This document shows positions 7,290 to 15,442 of a stretch of 57,198 nucleotides of DNA, piece by piece. Made by a program: the position numbers and the translations under genes. How positions within the stretch are numbered: position 1 is the first letter of the stretch; each line of letters starts with the position of its first letter. The notes below the pieces were generated by a model, which worked only from the letters and a program-made list of their open reading frames with translations, ran no database searches and was not told the DNA's origin. The stretch is taken from assembly GCF_963548695.1 (NCBI RefSeq), contig NZ_CAUUWA010000008.1, positions 1 through 57,198 on the forward strand, read 5' to 3'. Source of the DNA: an uncultured Fretibacterium sp. GTDB lineage: Bacteria; Synergistota; Synergistia; Synergistales; Aminobacteriaceae.

Positions 7290-8591
7290 TTACATCAGTC
7301 CCATCATATGGGGCAGGAACGTTGTCAGTACGGGGAATACCGTCAGCAATACCAGGGCGGCGATGGCCGCGATGATCAAAGCGATAGCGGGGCGGGCGAT
7401 CTGCTCCATAGTCAGACCGCTGATGCGTGCGCCGACGAACAGGTTCACCGCGACGGGCGGAGTTACTTGTCCGATCGCCAGGTTGATGGTCATCATGACT
7501 CCGAACCAGATGGGATCCCAGCCGAGGGCCCTGATAATGGGGATGAGGATCGGCAGGAAGATGTACATGATGGAGTTCGCGTCGAGCAGCATTCCGGCGA
7601 AGAGCAGGATGATGTTGATCATCAACAGGATGACGGAGGGGTTGTTGGAGACGCCCAGCAGCAGGCCGGCGATCTTGTCGATGATTCCAACGGTCGCGCC
7701 CAGCCAGGAGTAGAGCCCGGCACAAGCTACGACGAGCATGACGACGGCGGTGCTCACCACGGTTTCGCTTAGGATTTCATAGAGCACGCGCAGGGTGAGG
7801 GTGCGGTAGATGACCAGGCCGACGAAAAGTCCATAGAACACGGCGACGGCTGCGGCCTCGGTGGGGGTGAAAATGCCTCCGTAAATGCCTCCCAGGATGA
7901 TGACGGGGGTCATGAGCCCCCAGAAGGCGTCAGCCAACGCCAGGAGGAGCGTCCTTGCGTCACCGCGCGGCTCGCCTCGAAACCCATTGCGCCGGCTGTA
8001 GACATAGACGGCCAGGCACAGGAATCCGGCGACGATGATCCCCGGAACGATTCCCGCCGCGAAGAGTGTGCCCACGGACTGCTCCATGATATCCCCGTAG
8101 ACGATAAAGGAAATGCTGGGGGGAATAATGATGGCCAGCCCCGAGGCGACCGAGACGACCGCCGTGGCAAACGCCTTGTCATATCCCGCCTGGGCCATGC
8201 TGGGAATCAAAATCAGACCGAGCGCCGCAACGGTGGCCGGACCGGAGCCGCTGACCGCTCCCCAGAAAGCTGCGACGATGACGGTCGCTATGGCCAAGCC
8301 GCCTGTGACGTCGCCGACCATCTCCTTGATTAACTTTACGATGCGTGACGCAATCCCGACCTTTTCCATGATAATGCCCGCGAGGATGAAGAAGGGGATG
8401 GCCAACAGCGGAACTTTGGCGATGCCCGCATAGAAACTGTAGGAGAGCATCTGGTAACCCATGTCCCAAAACCAGACAACCGTGATGGTTGCCATACCCA
8501 GGGCGACTGCGATAGGGATGCGCACAATCAGGGGAATAAGAAAAAGCGCCAGGGTCCAGAACACCGGATCTTTGAAGAGTGTGTTGGTCAT
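7290..8591 (-). CDS. dctM: TRAP transporter large permease (DctM), system 1
   Basis: 433 residues, nearly all in hydrophobic segments (about 12 helices), as in DctM. Family blocks are visible: PFFILAGIIMEKVG, ISGSGPATVAALG (here VSGSGPATVAALG), PPSISFIVYGDIMEQSVG and the C-terminal PPVAVNLFVGARISG. DctM forms the sodium-coupled translocation channel of a tripartite transporter for organic acids. Start ATG 8591 is 13 bp after the stop of the small subunit. It is the last gene of a dctP-dctQ-dctM operon on the minus strand, divergent from a GntR-led acetoin-dehydrogenase-type operon, suggesting that the imported compound feeds that operon. Substrate unknown. Confidence 0.93.
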   Translation of the reverse strand: MTNTLFKDPVFWTLALFLIPLIVRIPIAVALGMATITVVWFWDMGYQMLSYSFYAGIAKVPLLAIPFFILAGIIMEKVGIASRIVKLIKEMVGDVTGGLAIATVIVAAFWGAVSGSGPATVAALGLILIPSMAQAGYDKAFATAVVSVASGLAIIIPPSISFIVYGDIMEQSVGTLFAAGIVPGIIVAGFLCLAVYVYSRRNGFRGEPRGDARTLLLALADAFWGLMTPVIILGGIYGGIFTPTEAAAVAVFYGLFVGLVIYRTLTLRVLYEILSETVVSTAVVMLVVACAGLYSWLGATVGIIDKIAGLLLGVSNNPSVILLMINIILLFAGMLLDANSIMYIFLPILIPIIRALGWDPIWFGVMMTINLAIGQVTPPVAVNLFVGARISGLTMEQIARPAIALIIAAIAALVLLTVFPVLTTFLPHMMGLM

Positions 8592-8604
8592 GTGGCGTTC
8601 CTCC

Positions 8605-9075
8605 CTAATAAGCTTTTTCCCGCAGGGTAATACGAGCGGCCTGAAGGATTCGGATAATGATGATAGCCGAAAACACGGGTATCGCCGAGGAGTAGATGCA
8701 GGTAGGAATGGCCAGGGCGTCCGAAGTCACGCCCAGCTCCCATTCGTCGAGGACCTGAAGGGCCCCCAGCCACCCCAGAAGCGCGAAGAAGGTCAGCGAT
8801 ACGGCTGTAGAGATGATGAAACAAAGCTTTTTCAGGCTGCGTGGCATCAGGTCGTAAAAAAAAGTCATGGCCAGGTGTGCGTTTCGGCGGAAAGCGATGG
8901 AGGTCCCCAGAAGCACGATCCAGACGAACATGCTGATGGTGATCTCCTCCGTAAATGCCAGAGGATAGGTGATGAGATAACGAGTGACGACATTGGCAAA
9001 GGTCACGACGAGCATAATTGACAGAATCAACGCTCCAAGGAGCTCCTCGAAATAGTCGCAAAATCTTTTCAGCAC
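8605..9075 (-). CDS. dctQ: TRAP transporter small permease (DctQ), system 1
   Basis: 156 residues from GTG 9075, which is preceded by GAGGAGG at ideal distance; the longer open frame to 9177 runs through a hairpin and lacks a ribosome site. Four transmembrane segments are visible, with the DctQ patterns RYLITYPLAFTEEITISMFVW and the small loop AFRRNAHLAM. DctQ is the membrane partner that links the channel DctM to the binding protein DctP. It is encoded between them, as is usual. Confidence 0.92.
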   Translation of the reverse strand: MLKRFCDYFEELLGALILSIMLVVTFANVVTRYLITYPLAFTEEITISMFVWIVLLGTSIAFRRNAHLAMTFFYDLMPRSLKKLCFIISTAVSLTFFALLGWLGALQVLDEWELGVTSDALAIPTCIYSSAIPVFSAIIIIRILQAARITLREKAY

Positions 9076-9141
9076 AAAAAAAGCCTCCTCGAAAAGGACG
9101 GAGAGCAAGCCCCCGAAAAGTTTAAAAACCACCTTAACATT

Positions 9142-9170
9142 AAGGGGAGGATCGATAAGCTCCTCCCCTT
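9142..9170 (-). terminator. Intercistronic hairpin between dctP and dctQ
   Basis: AAGGGGAGGA and TCCTCCCCTT form a perfect 10-bp stem with a 9-base loop, 25 bp after the dctP stop. There is no real T-run, so partial termination or protection of the upstream message is likely. Such hairpins commonly raise binding-protein levels over the permease. Confidence 0.55.
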
Positions 9171-9195
9171 CTTTCATGCCAAAAAATGCGTGGCG

Positions 9196-10287
9196 TTATT
9201 TCACCGCCGCCATGTCCTCTTCGGCAGCCTTCACGAGGTCCTCGCCGATCTTGGAACGCCAGGCATCACGGACGGACTGTGTCTTATCCATGAACACCTT
9301 CATTTGCTCAGGGGACAGGTCCGTGACGGTCATTCCGACCTCTGTCAGTTGTTTGTTCCAGTCGGAGATCTCGGGCATCTTTTCGATTCCCTTCAGAAAG
9401 TCCAGATTTTTGCCTCCATCTTTCTCATCCAACCCCACGCGGGCCAGGGCAATTTGATAGGCTGCAGCCTCCTTGGCGGCCTGGGTCAAAAGCGCCTGGT
9501 CCTCCGGAGAGAAGGAATCCCACACCTTGGGGTTGACGACGAACAGGGTGGGGTCGGCAACGTAGTGCCAGTTGGTCACAAACTTATGGTACTCGTAGAT
9601 TTTTACGGGGTAGAAGGTGTTGATGGGATTCTCCTGTCCGTCGACGACACCCTGCTGAATCGCGGACATGGTATCGCTCCAGACCATGGTCACAGGGTTG
9701 GCGCCCAGGGCCTTGAAGGTGTCCAGGAACAGAGGGCTGCCGACGACGCGGATCTTCAGGCTGTCCAAATCCTCGGGGGTTGCGATGGAGCGCTTGCTGT
9801 TGGTCAGTTCGCGGAACCCGTTTTCACCGAAGCAGATGAACTTTCCCCCTTTGGCCTCGATAGCCTTGGCTATCATCTCGCCGGCCTTTCCGTTCGTGAC
9901 GGCGTCCAGTGCCTTGTAGCGATCGGGCTGCGCCGCGAAGAAAAAGGGCAGAGCGAAGAGGTTGAGCTCGGGGATCTGCGGGGAATAATTGATGGTGGAC
10001 TGACAGGCGAAGTCGATGGTCCCATTGCGAAGCAGCATGAAGGCATTGGTTTGCTTGCCGGTCGTCAGCTGCGCGTTGGGATAGACCTTGATGTTGATCT
10101 TTCCCTCGCTGCGTTCTTTGACCAAATCGGAGAAGTACTGGGCCCCCATGCCCCAACCCGTGGTGATGCTGGGGACAATATCCAACTTATATTCAGCCTT
10201 GTAGGCTGCGGAGGCTGGAGCGGAGAGGAACGAACAAAAAAAAGCGAACGCTGCTGGAACACCGAACTTTCTCATGAACTTTCTCAT
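9196..10287 (-). CDS. dctP: TRAP transporter substrate-binding protein (DctP), system 1
   Basis: 363 residues from ATG 10287, preceded by AAGGAGGGC. A signal peptide (two basic MRKF repeats, hydrophobic stretch, ASA cleavage) is followed by a DctP-family body. The ligand-binding arginine lies in DSLKIRVVGSPLFLDTF, followed by KALGANPVTMVWSD and AIQQGVVDGQENPINTFYPV, all diagnostic of TRAP binding proteins. It captures an organic acid outside the membrane and hands it to DctQM encoded immediately downstream. Divergent orientation from the GntR gene, with a likely operator between them, suggests shared control. Confidence 0.93.
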   Translation of the reverse strand: MRKFMRKFGVPAAFAFFCSFLSAPASAAYKAEYKLDIVPSITTGWGMGAQYFSDLVKERSEGKINIKVYPNAQLTTGKQTNAFMLLRNGTIDFACQSTINYSPQIPELNLFALPFFFAAQPDRYKALDAVTNGKAGEMIAKAIEAKGGKFICFGENGFRELTNSKRSIATPEDLDSLKIRVVGSPLFLDTFKALGANPVTMVWSDTMSAIQQGVVDGQENPINTFYPVKIYEYHKFVTNWHYVADPTLFVVNPKVWDSFSPEDQALLTQAAKEAAAYQIALARVGLDEKDGGKNLDFLKGIEKMPEISDWNKQLTEVGMTVTDLSPEQMKVFMDKTQSVRDAWRSKIGEDLVKAAEEDMAAVK

Positions 10288-10451
10288 CTTGAAGCCCTCC
10301 TTGTTTTTATCCCGGACGCAAAACAGCATCGGGGAGAGATACCCCTTCGGACAAAGCCCTCGGAAAAACGGCGTGGAGACACATCAATTACTGCTCATGG
10401 ATTACCGGTCCCGCCTCCATGGATAAAAATGAATTTTTTGCCAAGGGCATC

Positions 10452-10479
10452 TTGCCTTGTATACAAGAAGCTGTATAAT
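10452..10479 (+). promoter_or_regulatory. Promoter with GntR-type operator in its spacer
   Basis: TTGCCT (10452-10457) and a perfect TATAAT (10474-10479) are 16 bp apart. The perfect 12-bp palindrome CTTGTATACAAG (10456-10467) occupies the spacer. TTGTATACAA-like palindromes are typical sites for FadR/FCD-type GntR repressors, so autoregulation by the gene that follows is likely, possibly also control of the divergent TRAP operon. Confidence 0.65.
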
Positions 10480-10526
10480 CTTAATAACATTATAGCAAAT
10501 TTTAATTTTTTATGGGGGGCCTTTTT

Positions 10527-11213
10527 GTGAGATCGGGGACAAAAAAGGAATTAGCCTATAAAAAAATCAAGGAGATGTTTCTGGAGCAGCGCTTTTTACC
10601 CGGGACGATGCTTTCGGAAAACGAGATAGCCAACGTGCTCGTCATGAGCCGAACACCGGTGCGTGAGGCTTTGCAGCTTTTGCAGAACGAGGGGTTCGTC
10701 ACGGTTTGCCCCAAGCAGGGCGTCCGCTTTCAGGGGATCAGTAACTCCGCATTGAGGGAGATCCTGGAGCTGCGTGCGGCGGTAGAGGGGTATGTCATGG
10801 CGGCGTGTCTGCCGCTGAGCCCTCAGCGTATGGCTGAGGTGGAGGCGATTATCGAACTTCAGCGACCGTGTTGCTTCTCTGGAGACGTGGAGGAATATCT
10901 GGTACACGACGCCGCCTTTCACAACTATTTCGTCGAGCTCTACGGCAACTCCTTGATCTCCGCGGTGGTCCGCTCTATCGCCGAGCGTTTTCGGAGCGTG
11001 GGGCTCAAGGTTCTGCGGGATGCCGAAAGTGTTCGGCTCTCGTTTCAGGGGCATCTGGCCATCATGGAGGCTGTGCGTTCCGCTGACGTCCGCGCGGCGT
11101 TGACGGCCGTATACGCGCACATCAACTTTGGAAAGTCGCGGCTGATCCGCACCCTTGATCCTCTGACCGCGGAGGAATTCATGCATGAGGGCTCTGATGG
11201 TTTTCAAGTCTGA
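10527..11213 (+). CDS. GntR family regulator, FCD (FadR) subfamily
   Basis: About 228 residues. The N-terminal winged helix (AYKKIKEMFLEQRFLPGTML, then MSRTPVREALQLLQNEGFV) is a standard GntR reader head. The C-terminal half is an all-helical FCD ligand domain with the expected acid and histidine metal ligands (DAAFHNYF and later GHLAIMEAV). Start GTG 10527 follows a G-rich stretch; ATG 10512 in the same frame is possible. It probably represses the operon that follows and perhaps the divergent TRAP genes, with relief by the imported substrate or a breakdown product. A palindrome suited to such a protein lies in its own promoter. Confidence 0.88.
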   Translation: MRSGTKKELAYKKIKEMFLEQRFLPGTMLSENEIANVLVMSRTPVREALQLLQNEGFVTVCPKQGVRFQGISNSALREILELRAAVEGYVMAACLPLSPQRMAEVEAIIELQRPCCFSGDVEEYLVHDAAFHNYFVELYGNSLISAVVRSIAERFRSVGLKVLRDAESVRLSFQGHLAIMEAVRSADVRAALTAVYAHINFGKSRLIRTLDPLTAEEFMHEGSDGFQV

Positions 11214-11320
11214 GTGTTTTCGGATCCGACTGTTTTCGGGTCCGGCTGTTTTCAAACCGAGAGTTTTCAGGCTGATAGTTTTCAAAATGGTTTTCAAGTT
11301 GGTGTTTCTCAACAGGAGCT
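11197..11320 (+). repeat. Degenerate GTTTTC repeat array
   Basis: Between the end of the GntR gene and the next gene the heptamer-like core (T/A)GTTTTC recurs at least six times at roughly 12-17-base spacing, with GGATCCGAC and GGGTCCGGC variants between copies. It starts inside the last codons of the regulator gene. It looks like a decayed minisatellite. No function is evident. Confidence 0.6.
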
Positions 11321-11371
11321 GTTTCAGTCAAGTATGCGGTGACAGGCGCCAAAAACAAAGGGGTGATGCTT

Positions 11372-11851
11372 GTGAAAGGGCTTCGTTTCGATGCTGAGGA
11401 GGCCCGGGTACGCACGTTCATCCTCCGGATCCGGCCTGGGACGGACCTCATAGAGGGAATCCGGGGGGGCTGCGAGGAGCGGGGCATCCGATCCGGTGCG
11501 ATAACGACGCTTTTAGGCAGTCTGCGACAGGTGCGTTACGTCTATCCCGTTGTCGCTCCGGGGACAAAGGCGGGTTTGAAGTATTGCGACCCCATTGCGG
11601 TGGATGGTCCCATCGAGGTGCTCTGCGGCGCCGGGACGATTGGAGTCATGAAGTCGGACGGGACGACGGTCGTTCACCTTCATGCAGCCTTTACCGACCC
11701 CAAGGGGCGGGTGCTTGGAGGGCATATCCTGGAGGGTGGAGGGGCCGTTGCCGTGACGGCCGAGGTCGTGATTGACGTCCTGGACGGTGTGTCCCTGACG
11801 CGTGCTGTGGACGAGGAGACGGATATGCCCCTCTTTTCGTTGGGCGATTAG
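11372..11851 (+). CDS. PCC (DUF296/PPC) domain protein
   Basis: 159 residues, one PCC domain (Plants and Prokaryotes Conserved, PF03479). The pattern VVHLHAAFTDPKG followed by GGHILEGG gives the HxH...GGH metal-binding triad of bacterial members, which form trimers. GTG 11372 is used because AAAGGGG lies eight bases upstream. In plants the domain is linked to AT-hook proteins; its bacterial role is unsettled, with a small-molecule-binding or regulatory function often suggested. Here it is the second gene of the operon, between a GntR regulator and the E1 alpha gene, so a role in sensing or processing the pathway substrate is plausible but unproven. Confidence 0.85.
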   Translation: MKGLRFDAEEARVRTFILRIRPGTDLIEGIRGGCEERGIRSGAITTLLGSLRQVRYVYPVVAPGTKAGLKYCDPIAVDGPIEVLCGAGTIGVMKSDGTTVVHLHAAFTDPKGRVLGGHILEGGGAVAVTAEVVIDVLDGVSLTRAVDEETDMPLFSLGD

Positions 11852-11912
11852 ATTCCGGGGTTCTTGGGGACGGGCGTCTCCGGGAAAGAACTTTAAGGGA
11901 GGTTGTTCAAGA

Positions 11913-12920
11913 ATGGATGCACCGAATATCACCAAAATGTCTGCACAGGTGCCCCTGAAGGACTACGACAGGGGACGGCTCGAGTTCTTCTACGAGACGA
12001 TGCTCAAGATCCGGAAGTTCGAGCGTTCCGTGGAGGAAAATTTCCTGGCTGGAAACATCCCGGGGTTCGTCCACCTCTACATCGGGGAGGAGGCCATTGC
12101 CACAGGCGTTATGGCGAACCTGACCGACAAGGACTATATCGAGAGCACACACCGTGGACACGGCCACACGGTGGCCAAGGGTGCGGATCTGAATCGCATG
12201 ATGGCCGAGATATATGGCAAGAAAACGGGGTGTTGTAAGGGAAAGGGCGGGTCCATGCACATCGCCGATTTCAGCGTGGGGATGCTGGGGGCCAACGGCG
12301 TTGTCGGCGGTGGGTATAATCTGGCGGCCGGGGCGGCTCTGGCACAGAAAATGCAAAAACGCAAGGACATATCCGTCGTTTTTTTCGGCGACGGCGCGAG
12401 CAACCGCGGAACATTCCATGAGGCGGCCAACTTCGCCTCCGTCTGGAAACTGCCGCTTCTTTTTGTCTGTGAGATGAACGAGTACGCTTCCACTACGCCC
12501 TATTTGACGGCGACCTCCGTGGCGGACATATCCCGCAGGGCCTACGGCTACGACATGCCGGCGCTCATCGTCGATGGCAATGACGTTTTCTCCGTCTATG
12601 AAGCGGCAGGGAAACTTGTCGAGCACATCCGTGCCGGGAATGGACCTGCTTTCCTGGAATGCAAAACCTACCGCGTCAAGGGGCACTACGTGGGGGACCC
12701 CGAGAAGTATCGGACGCGCGAGGAGGTCCAGAAAAATATCGAAGAGCGTGATCCCATCGAGGCCTTCAAGAAACGGGTGCTGGCGGAGAAGGTCTACGCT
12801 GCCGATGACCTGAAGTCCATGGAGGAGAAGGTGGATGGCCTGATCGCCGCCGCGCTCAAGTTCGCTAAGGAGTCCCCGGAACCGGATGCTTCCGAACTGA
12901 TGACCGGGATATATGCTTGA
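11913..12920 (+). CDS. acoA: Thiamine-diphosphate dehydrogenase E1 alpha subunit (acetoin dehydrogenase type)
   Basis: 335 residues from ATG 11913 with GGGAGG nine bases upstream. The thiamine diphosphate/Mg motif is FFGDGASNRGTFHEAANFAS, preceded by the KGGSMHIAD substrate-channel block and the HRGHGH segment near the N-terminus. Together with E1 beta it decarboxylates or cleaves the substrate and passes the acyl group to the lipoyl E2. Neighbouring subunit order (alpha, beta, E2, E3) and the E2 N-terminus (ITMPKLGLTM) fit acetoin dehydrogenase (AcoABCL), giving acetyl-CoA and acetaldehyde from acetoin, better than pyruvate dehydrogenase. A related 2-oxoacid or diketone substrate remains possible. 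Confidence 0.88.
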   Translation: MDAPNITKMSAQVPLKDYDRGRLEFFYETMLKIRKFERSVEENFLAGNIPGFVHLYIGEEAIATGVMANLTDKDYIESTHRGHGHTVAKGADLNRMMAEIYGKKTGCCKGKGGSMHIADFSVGMLGANGVVGGGYNLAAGAALAQKMQKRKDISVVFFGDGASNRGTFHEAANFASVWKLPLLFVCEMNEYASTTPYLTATSVADISRRAYGYDMPALIVDGNDVFSVYEAAGKLVEHIRAGNGPAFLECKTYRVKGHYVGDPEKYRTREEVQKNIEERDPIEAFKKRVLAEKVYAADDLKSMEEKVDGLIAAALKFAKESPEPDASELMTGIYA

Positions 12921-12938
12921 TTCGAGGTGTGAGAGATC

Positions 12939-13916
12939 ATGACTGTGAAGAACATCACGTTTTCCCAGGCGACGCTGGAGGCCATGGATGAGGAGATGAG
13001 CCGCGACGAGCGCGTGTTCGTCATGGGGGAGGACATTGCCCGGCAGGGCGGTATTTTCGGGCAGTTCCGAGGCCTTCCCGACAAGTTCGGGCTGGAGCGC
13101 GTTCGGGATACGCCCATCTCCGAGACGGCCATCATAGGTTCAGCGGTAGGCGCTGCCCTGGCCGGGATGCGCCCCGTAGCGGACATGCATTTCGCGGACT
13201 TTATCGGAGTGTGTATGGACGAGGTCTTTAACCAGATGGCCAAGGTGTATTACATGTTCGGTGCACAGAAATCCGTGCCGCTGGTACTCCGGGCGCCCGA
13301 TGGAATCATCAATCAAGCCGCAGCCCAGCACTCACAGACCGTTGAGGCGTGGTTTGCCCATATCCCGGGACTCAAGGTGGTCATCCCCTCCAACCCCGCC
13401 GACGCCAAGGGATTGCTGAAGGCCGCTATCCGTGACGAGAACCCCGTCATTTATTTTGAGCACAAAGGACTGTTCCCCATGAAAGGCGATGTGCCGGAGG
13501 GGGAACACCTTGTAGAGATAGGCAAGGCCCGTATCGATCGGGAGGGTACGGACCTGACGATCGTCTCCTACTCCATGATGATGCACCATGCGGCCAAAGC
13601 CGCGGATCGGCTGGCTGCCGAGGGCGTCAGTGTGGAGTTGATAGACCTGCGCTCGATCTCCCCGTGGGACAAGGAGACGGTCCTGAAGTCCGTAGCCAAG
13701 ACAGGACGGCTTTGTGTCGCCCAGGAGGCCGTCAAACAGGGCGGCTTTGCAGCGGAGGTCGTGGCGACGATCTGCGAGGAGGGCCTGGAGTACTTGGACG
13801 CGCCGATCGCTCGCGTAGGGGCGCCCTTCTCCCCCGTGCCGTTCGCCCGTCCCCTGGAGCAGGCCTATAAAGTGAGTGCGGACACGATCTACGACGCTGT
13901 CCGGAAGATTCTATAG
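12939..13916 (+). CDS. acoB: Thiamine-diphosphate dehydrogenase E1 beta subunit (acetoin dehydrogenase type)
   Basis: 325 residues, normal for E1 beta. Landmarks are MGEDIARQGGIFG near residue 30, the RVRDTPISETAIIGSAVGAA block, FEHKGLFPM (the potassium/interface segment) and the C-terminal transketolase domain with SLR-like VELIDLRSISPWD. It lies 18 bp after acoA and 9 bp before acoC, so the three are co-translated in practice. The beta subunit completes the thiamine site and binds the E2 core. Confidence 0.9.
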   Translation: MTVKNITFSQATLEAMDEEMSRDERVFVMGEDIARQGGIFGQFRGLPDKFGLERVRDTPISETAIIGSAVGAALAGMRPVADMHFADFIGVCMDEVFNQMAKVYYMFGAQKSVPLVLRAPDGIINQAAAQHSQTVEAWFAHIPGLKVVIPSNPADAKGLLKAAIRDENPVIYFEHKGLFPMKGDVPEGEHLVEIGKARIDREGTDLTIVSYSMMMHHAAKAADRLAAEGVSVELIDLRSISPWDKETVLKSVAKTGRLCVAQEAVKQGGFAAEVVATICEEGLEYLDAPIARVGAPFSPVPFARPLEQAYKVSADTIYDAVRKIL

Positions 13917-13925
13917 GAGCGTATC

Positions 13926-15251
13926 ATGGCTACTGCAATCACGATGCCGAAGCTGGGACTCACCATGACCAGCGGCTCGGTCAAGGAATGGAAGAAGAAG
14001 GTCGGCGACACGGTAAAGAAGGGGGAGATCCTCTTTGTCGTTGCCACGGACAAGTTGACGGTGGACTCGGAGAGTCCGGCGGACGGCGTCCTGCTTGCGA
14101 TTACCGTCAAGGAGGGAGTCGATGTCCCTGTCGGGGGAACGATTGGATACCTGGGGGCCGCAGGGGAGGCGGTCCCCGCGGAAGCTACGGGATCTCCCGC
14201 TGCCCCTGAATCTCCAAAGGCAGCGTCTGCCACAGCGACTCCCCGTCCTGTCGGGGCGCCGGCTCCTGCTGCGCAGGCCCCCGCATCCGGTCCCGTCGCC
14301 GCGTCGCCGAAGGCCAAGAGGATGGCGCGGGAAAAGGGGATGGATCTCTCCGCCATACAGGGAACGGGCCCGCGTGGCTGGGTGGTTTCGCGGGATGTCC
14401 TGGATGCTGAGGAAAGGGGTACCGCCAAGGCTTCACCCGTCGCTTCGCGGATGGCGCGGGAAGCAGGATTGGATCTCGCTTCGCTTGGAGCCTCGGGACG
14501 CCTGATGAAGGCCGACGTGGCAGCGTCTATCGCTTCGATGGGCTTGAGCGAGAACGACCGTGTCATTCCCGCCACGCAGATGCGCCGGATCATCGGGGAG
14601 CGGATGCTTGAGAGCGTTAACACCATCCCTGCGGTCAACTACTTCGTCGATGTCGATATGAGCGAGCTGGAGGCTCTGCGTAAGCGTTTGAATGATCGAA
14701 TGAAGGGCGGCGTCAGAATCTCGGTCAACGACATCCTGATGAAGCTCTGTGCCAAGCTCCTGGCAGAAACTCCGATGGCCAATGCCTCGGTTCAGGTCGA
14801 GGAAGGGCGGATCACTGGATTTGTGCTGCACGGCTCGGTGAATATCGGACTGGCCATCGCGTTGCCGGGCGGACTGATTGTCCCCAACATCAAGGAGGTC
14901 CAGAACAAGGGGCTCAAAGAGATTGCAGAGACTCGCGTGGACTTGGTGGAACGGGCGCGCTGCGGCGCTCTGACCCCGGACGACACCATGGGCGGGACCT
15001 TCACCCTCTCCAATCTGGGAATGTCAGGGATCGACAACTTCACTCCGATTATCAACCCGCCGGAGGCCGCAATTCTCGGGGTCGGTTCGACCCGGAAGAA
15101 ACCGGTGGTCGTGGAGGGGGAGGTCGTTGTCCGTCCCATTGCCTCCTTCTGCCTGAGCGCGGATCATCGTTTGCTCGACGGTGCCGATGCCGCGGCGCTG
15201 CTGGCGAAGCTGAAGGAACTCATCGAGAATCCCGAGTTGTTTCTGTTGTAG
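13926..15251 (+). CDS. acoC: Dihydrolipoamide acyltransferase E2 with two E3-binding domains
   Basis: 441 residues. An N-terminal lipoyl domain (1-78) carries the lipoylated lysine in ATDKLTVD (K43). After an Ala/Pro-rich linker come two peripheral-subunit-binding domains: about 122-160 (SPKAKRMAREKGMDLSAIQG) and about 172-205 (SPVASRMAREAGLDLASLGA). The catalytic domain fills 210-441 and ends with ADHRLLDGADAA, containing the acyltransferase His and Asp. Most E2 chains have one such binding domain; two is unusual, and the second is somewhat degenerate (no GPRG). It moves the acyl group from E1 to CoA. Start ATG 13926 is 9 bp after acoB. Confidence 0.9.
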   Translation: MATAITMPKLGLTMTSGSVKEWKKKVGDTVKKGEILFVVATDKLTVDSESPADGVLLAITVKEGVDVPVGGTIGYLGAAGEAVPAEATGSPAAPESPKAASATATPRPVGAPAPAAQAPASGPVAASPKAKRMAREKGMDLSAIQGTGPRGWVVSRDVLDAEERGTAKASPVASRMAREAGLDLASLGASGRLMKADVAASIASMGLSENDRVIPATQMRRIIGERMLESVNTIPAVNYFVDVDMSELEALRKRLNDRMKGGVRISVNDILMKLCAKLLAETPMANASVQVEEGRITGFVLHGSVNIGLAIALPGGLIVPNIKEVQNKGLKEIAETRVDLVERARCGALTPDDTMGGTFTLSNLGMSGIDNFTPIINPPEAAILGVGSTRKKPVVVEGEVVVRPIASFCLSADHRLLDGADAAALLAKLKELIENPELFLL

Positions 15252-15391
15252 ATGAAGGACGCTGGCTTCGAGGTTCCATGGGCCAGCGGCTCTGATGCTG
15301 AAAGCTTGAAGCGATGAAATATTGGAGGCCCGTACAGGGTCGACACGATTCGTAACCTGCCGATTATTTGATTGTGACGGGATTGAGGGGC

Positions 15392-15417
15392 GAAGCCATC
15401 GTCCTTGAGATGGCTTC
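15392..15417 (+). terminator. Hairpin between acoC and the E3 gene
   Basis: GAAGCCATC and GATGGCTTC form a perfect 9-bp stem with an 8-base loop, followed by CCTTTG. It sits in a 190-bp gap that otherwise shows nothing. It may attenuate or process the message ahead of the E3 gene. Confidence 0.5.
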
Positions 15418-15442
15418 CCTTTGAAACGAAGGAGTGTTTTTC

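Noticed and set aside
11197..11320. CRISPR-like array
   Set aside because: Units are too short, degenerate and unevenly spaced, with no unique spacers.
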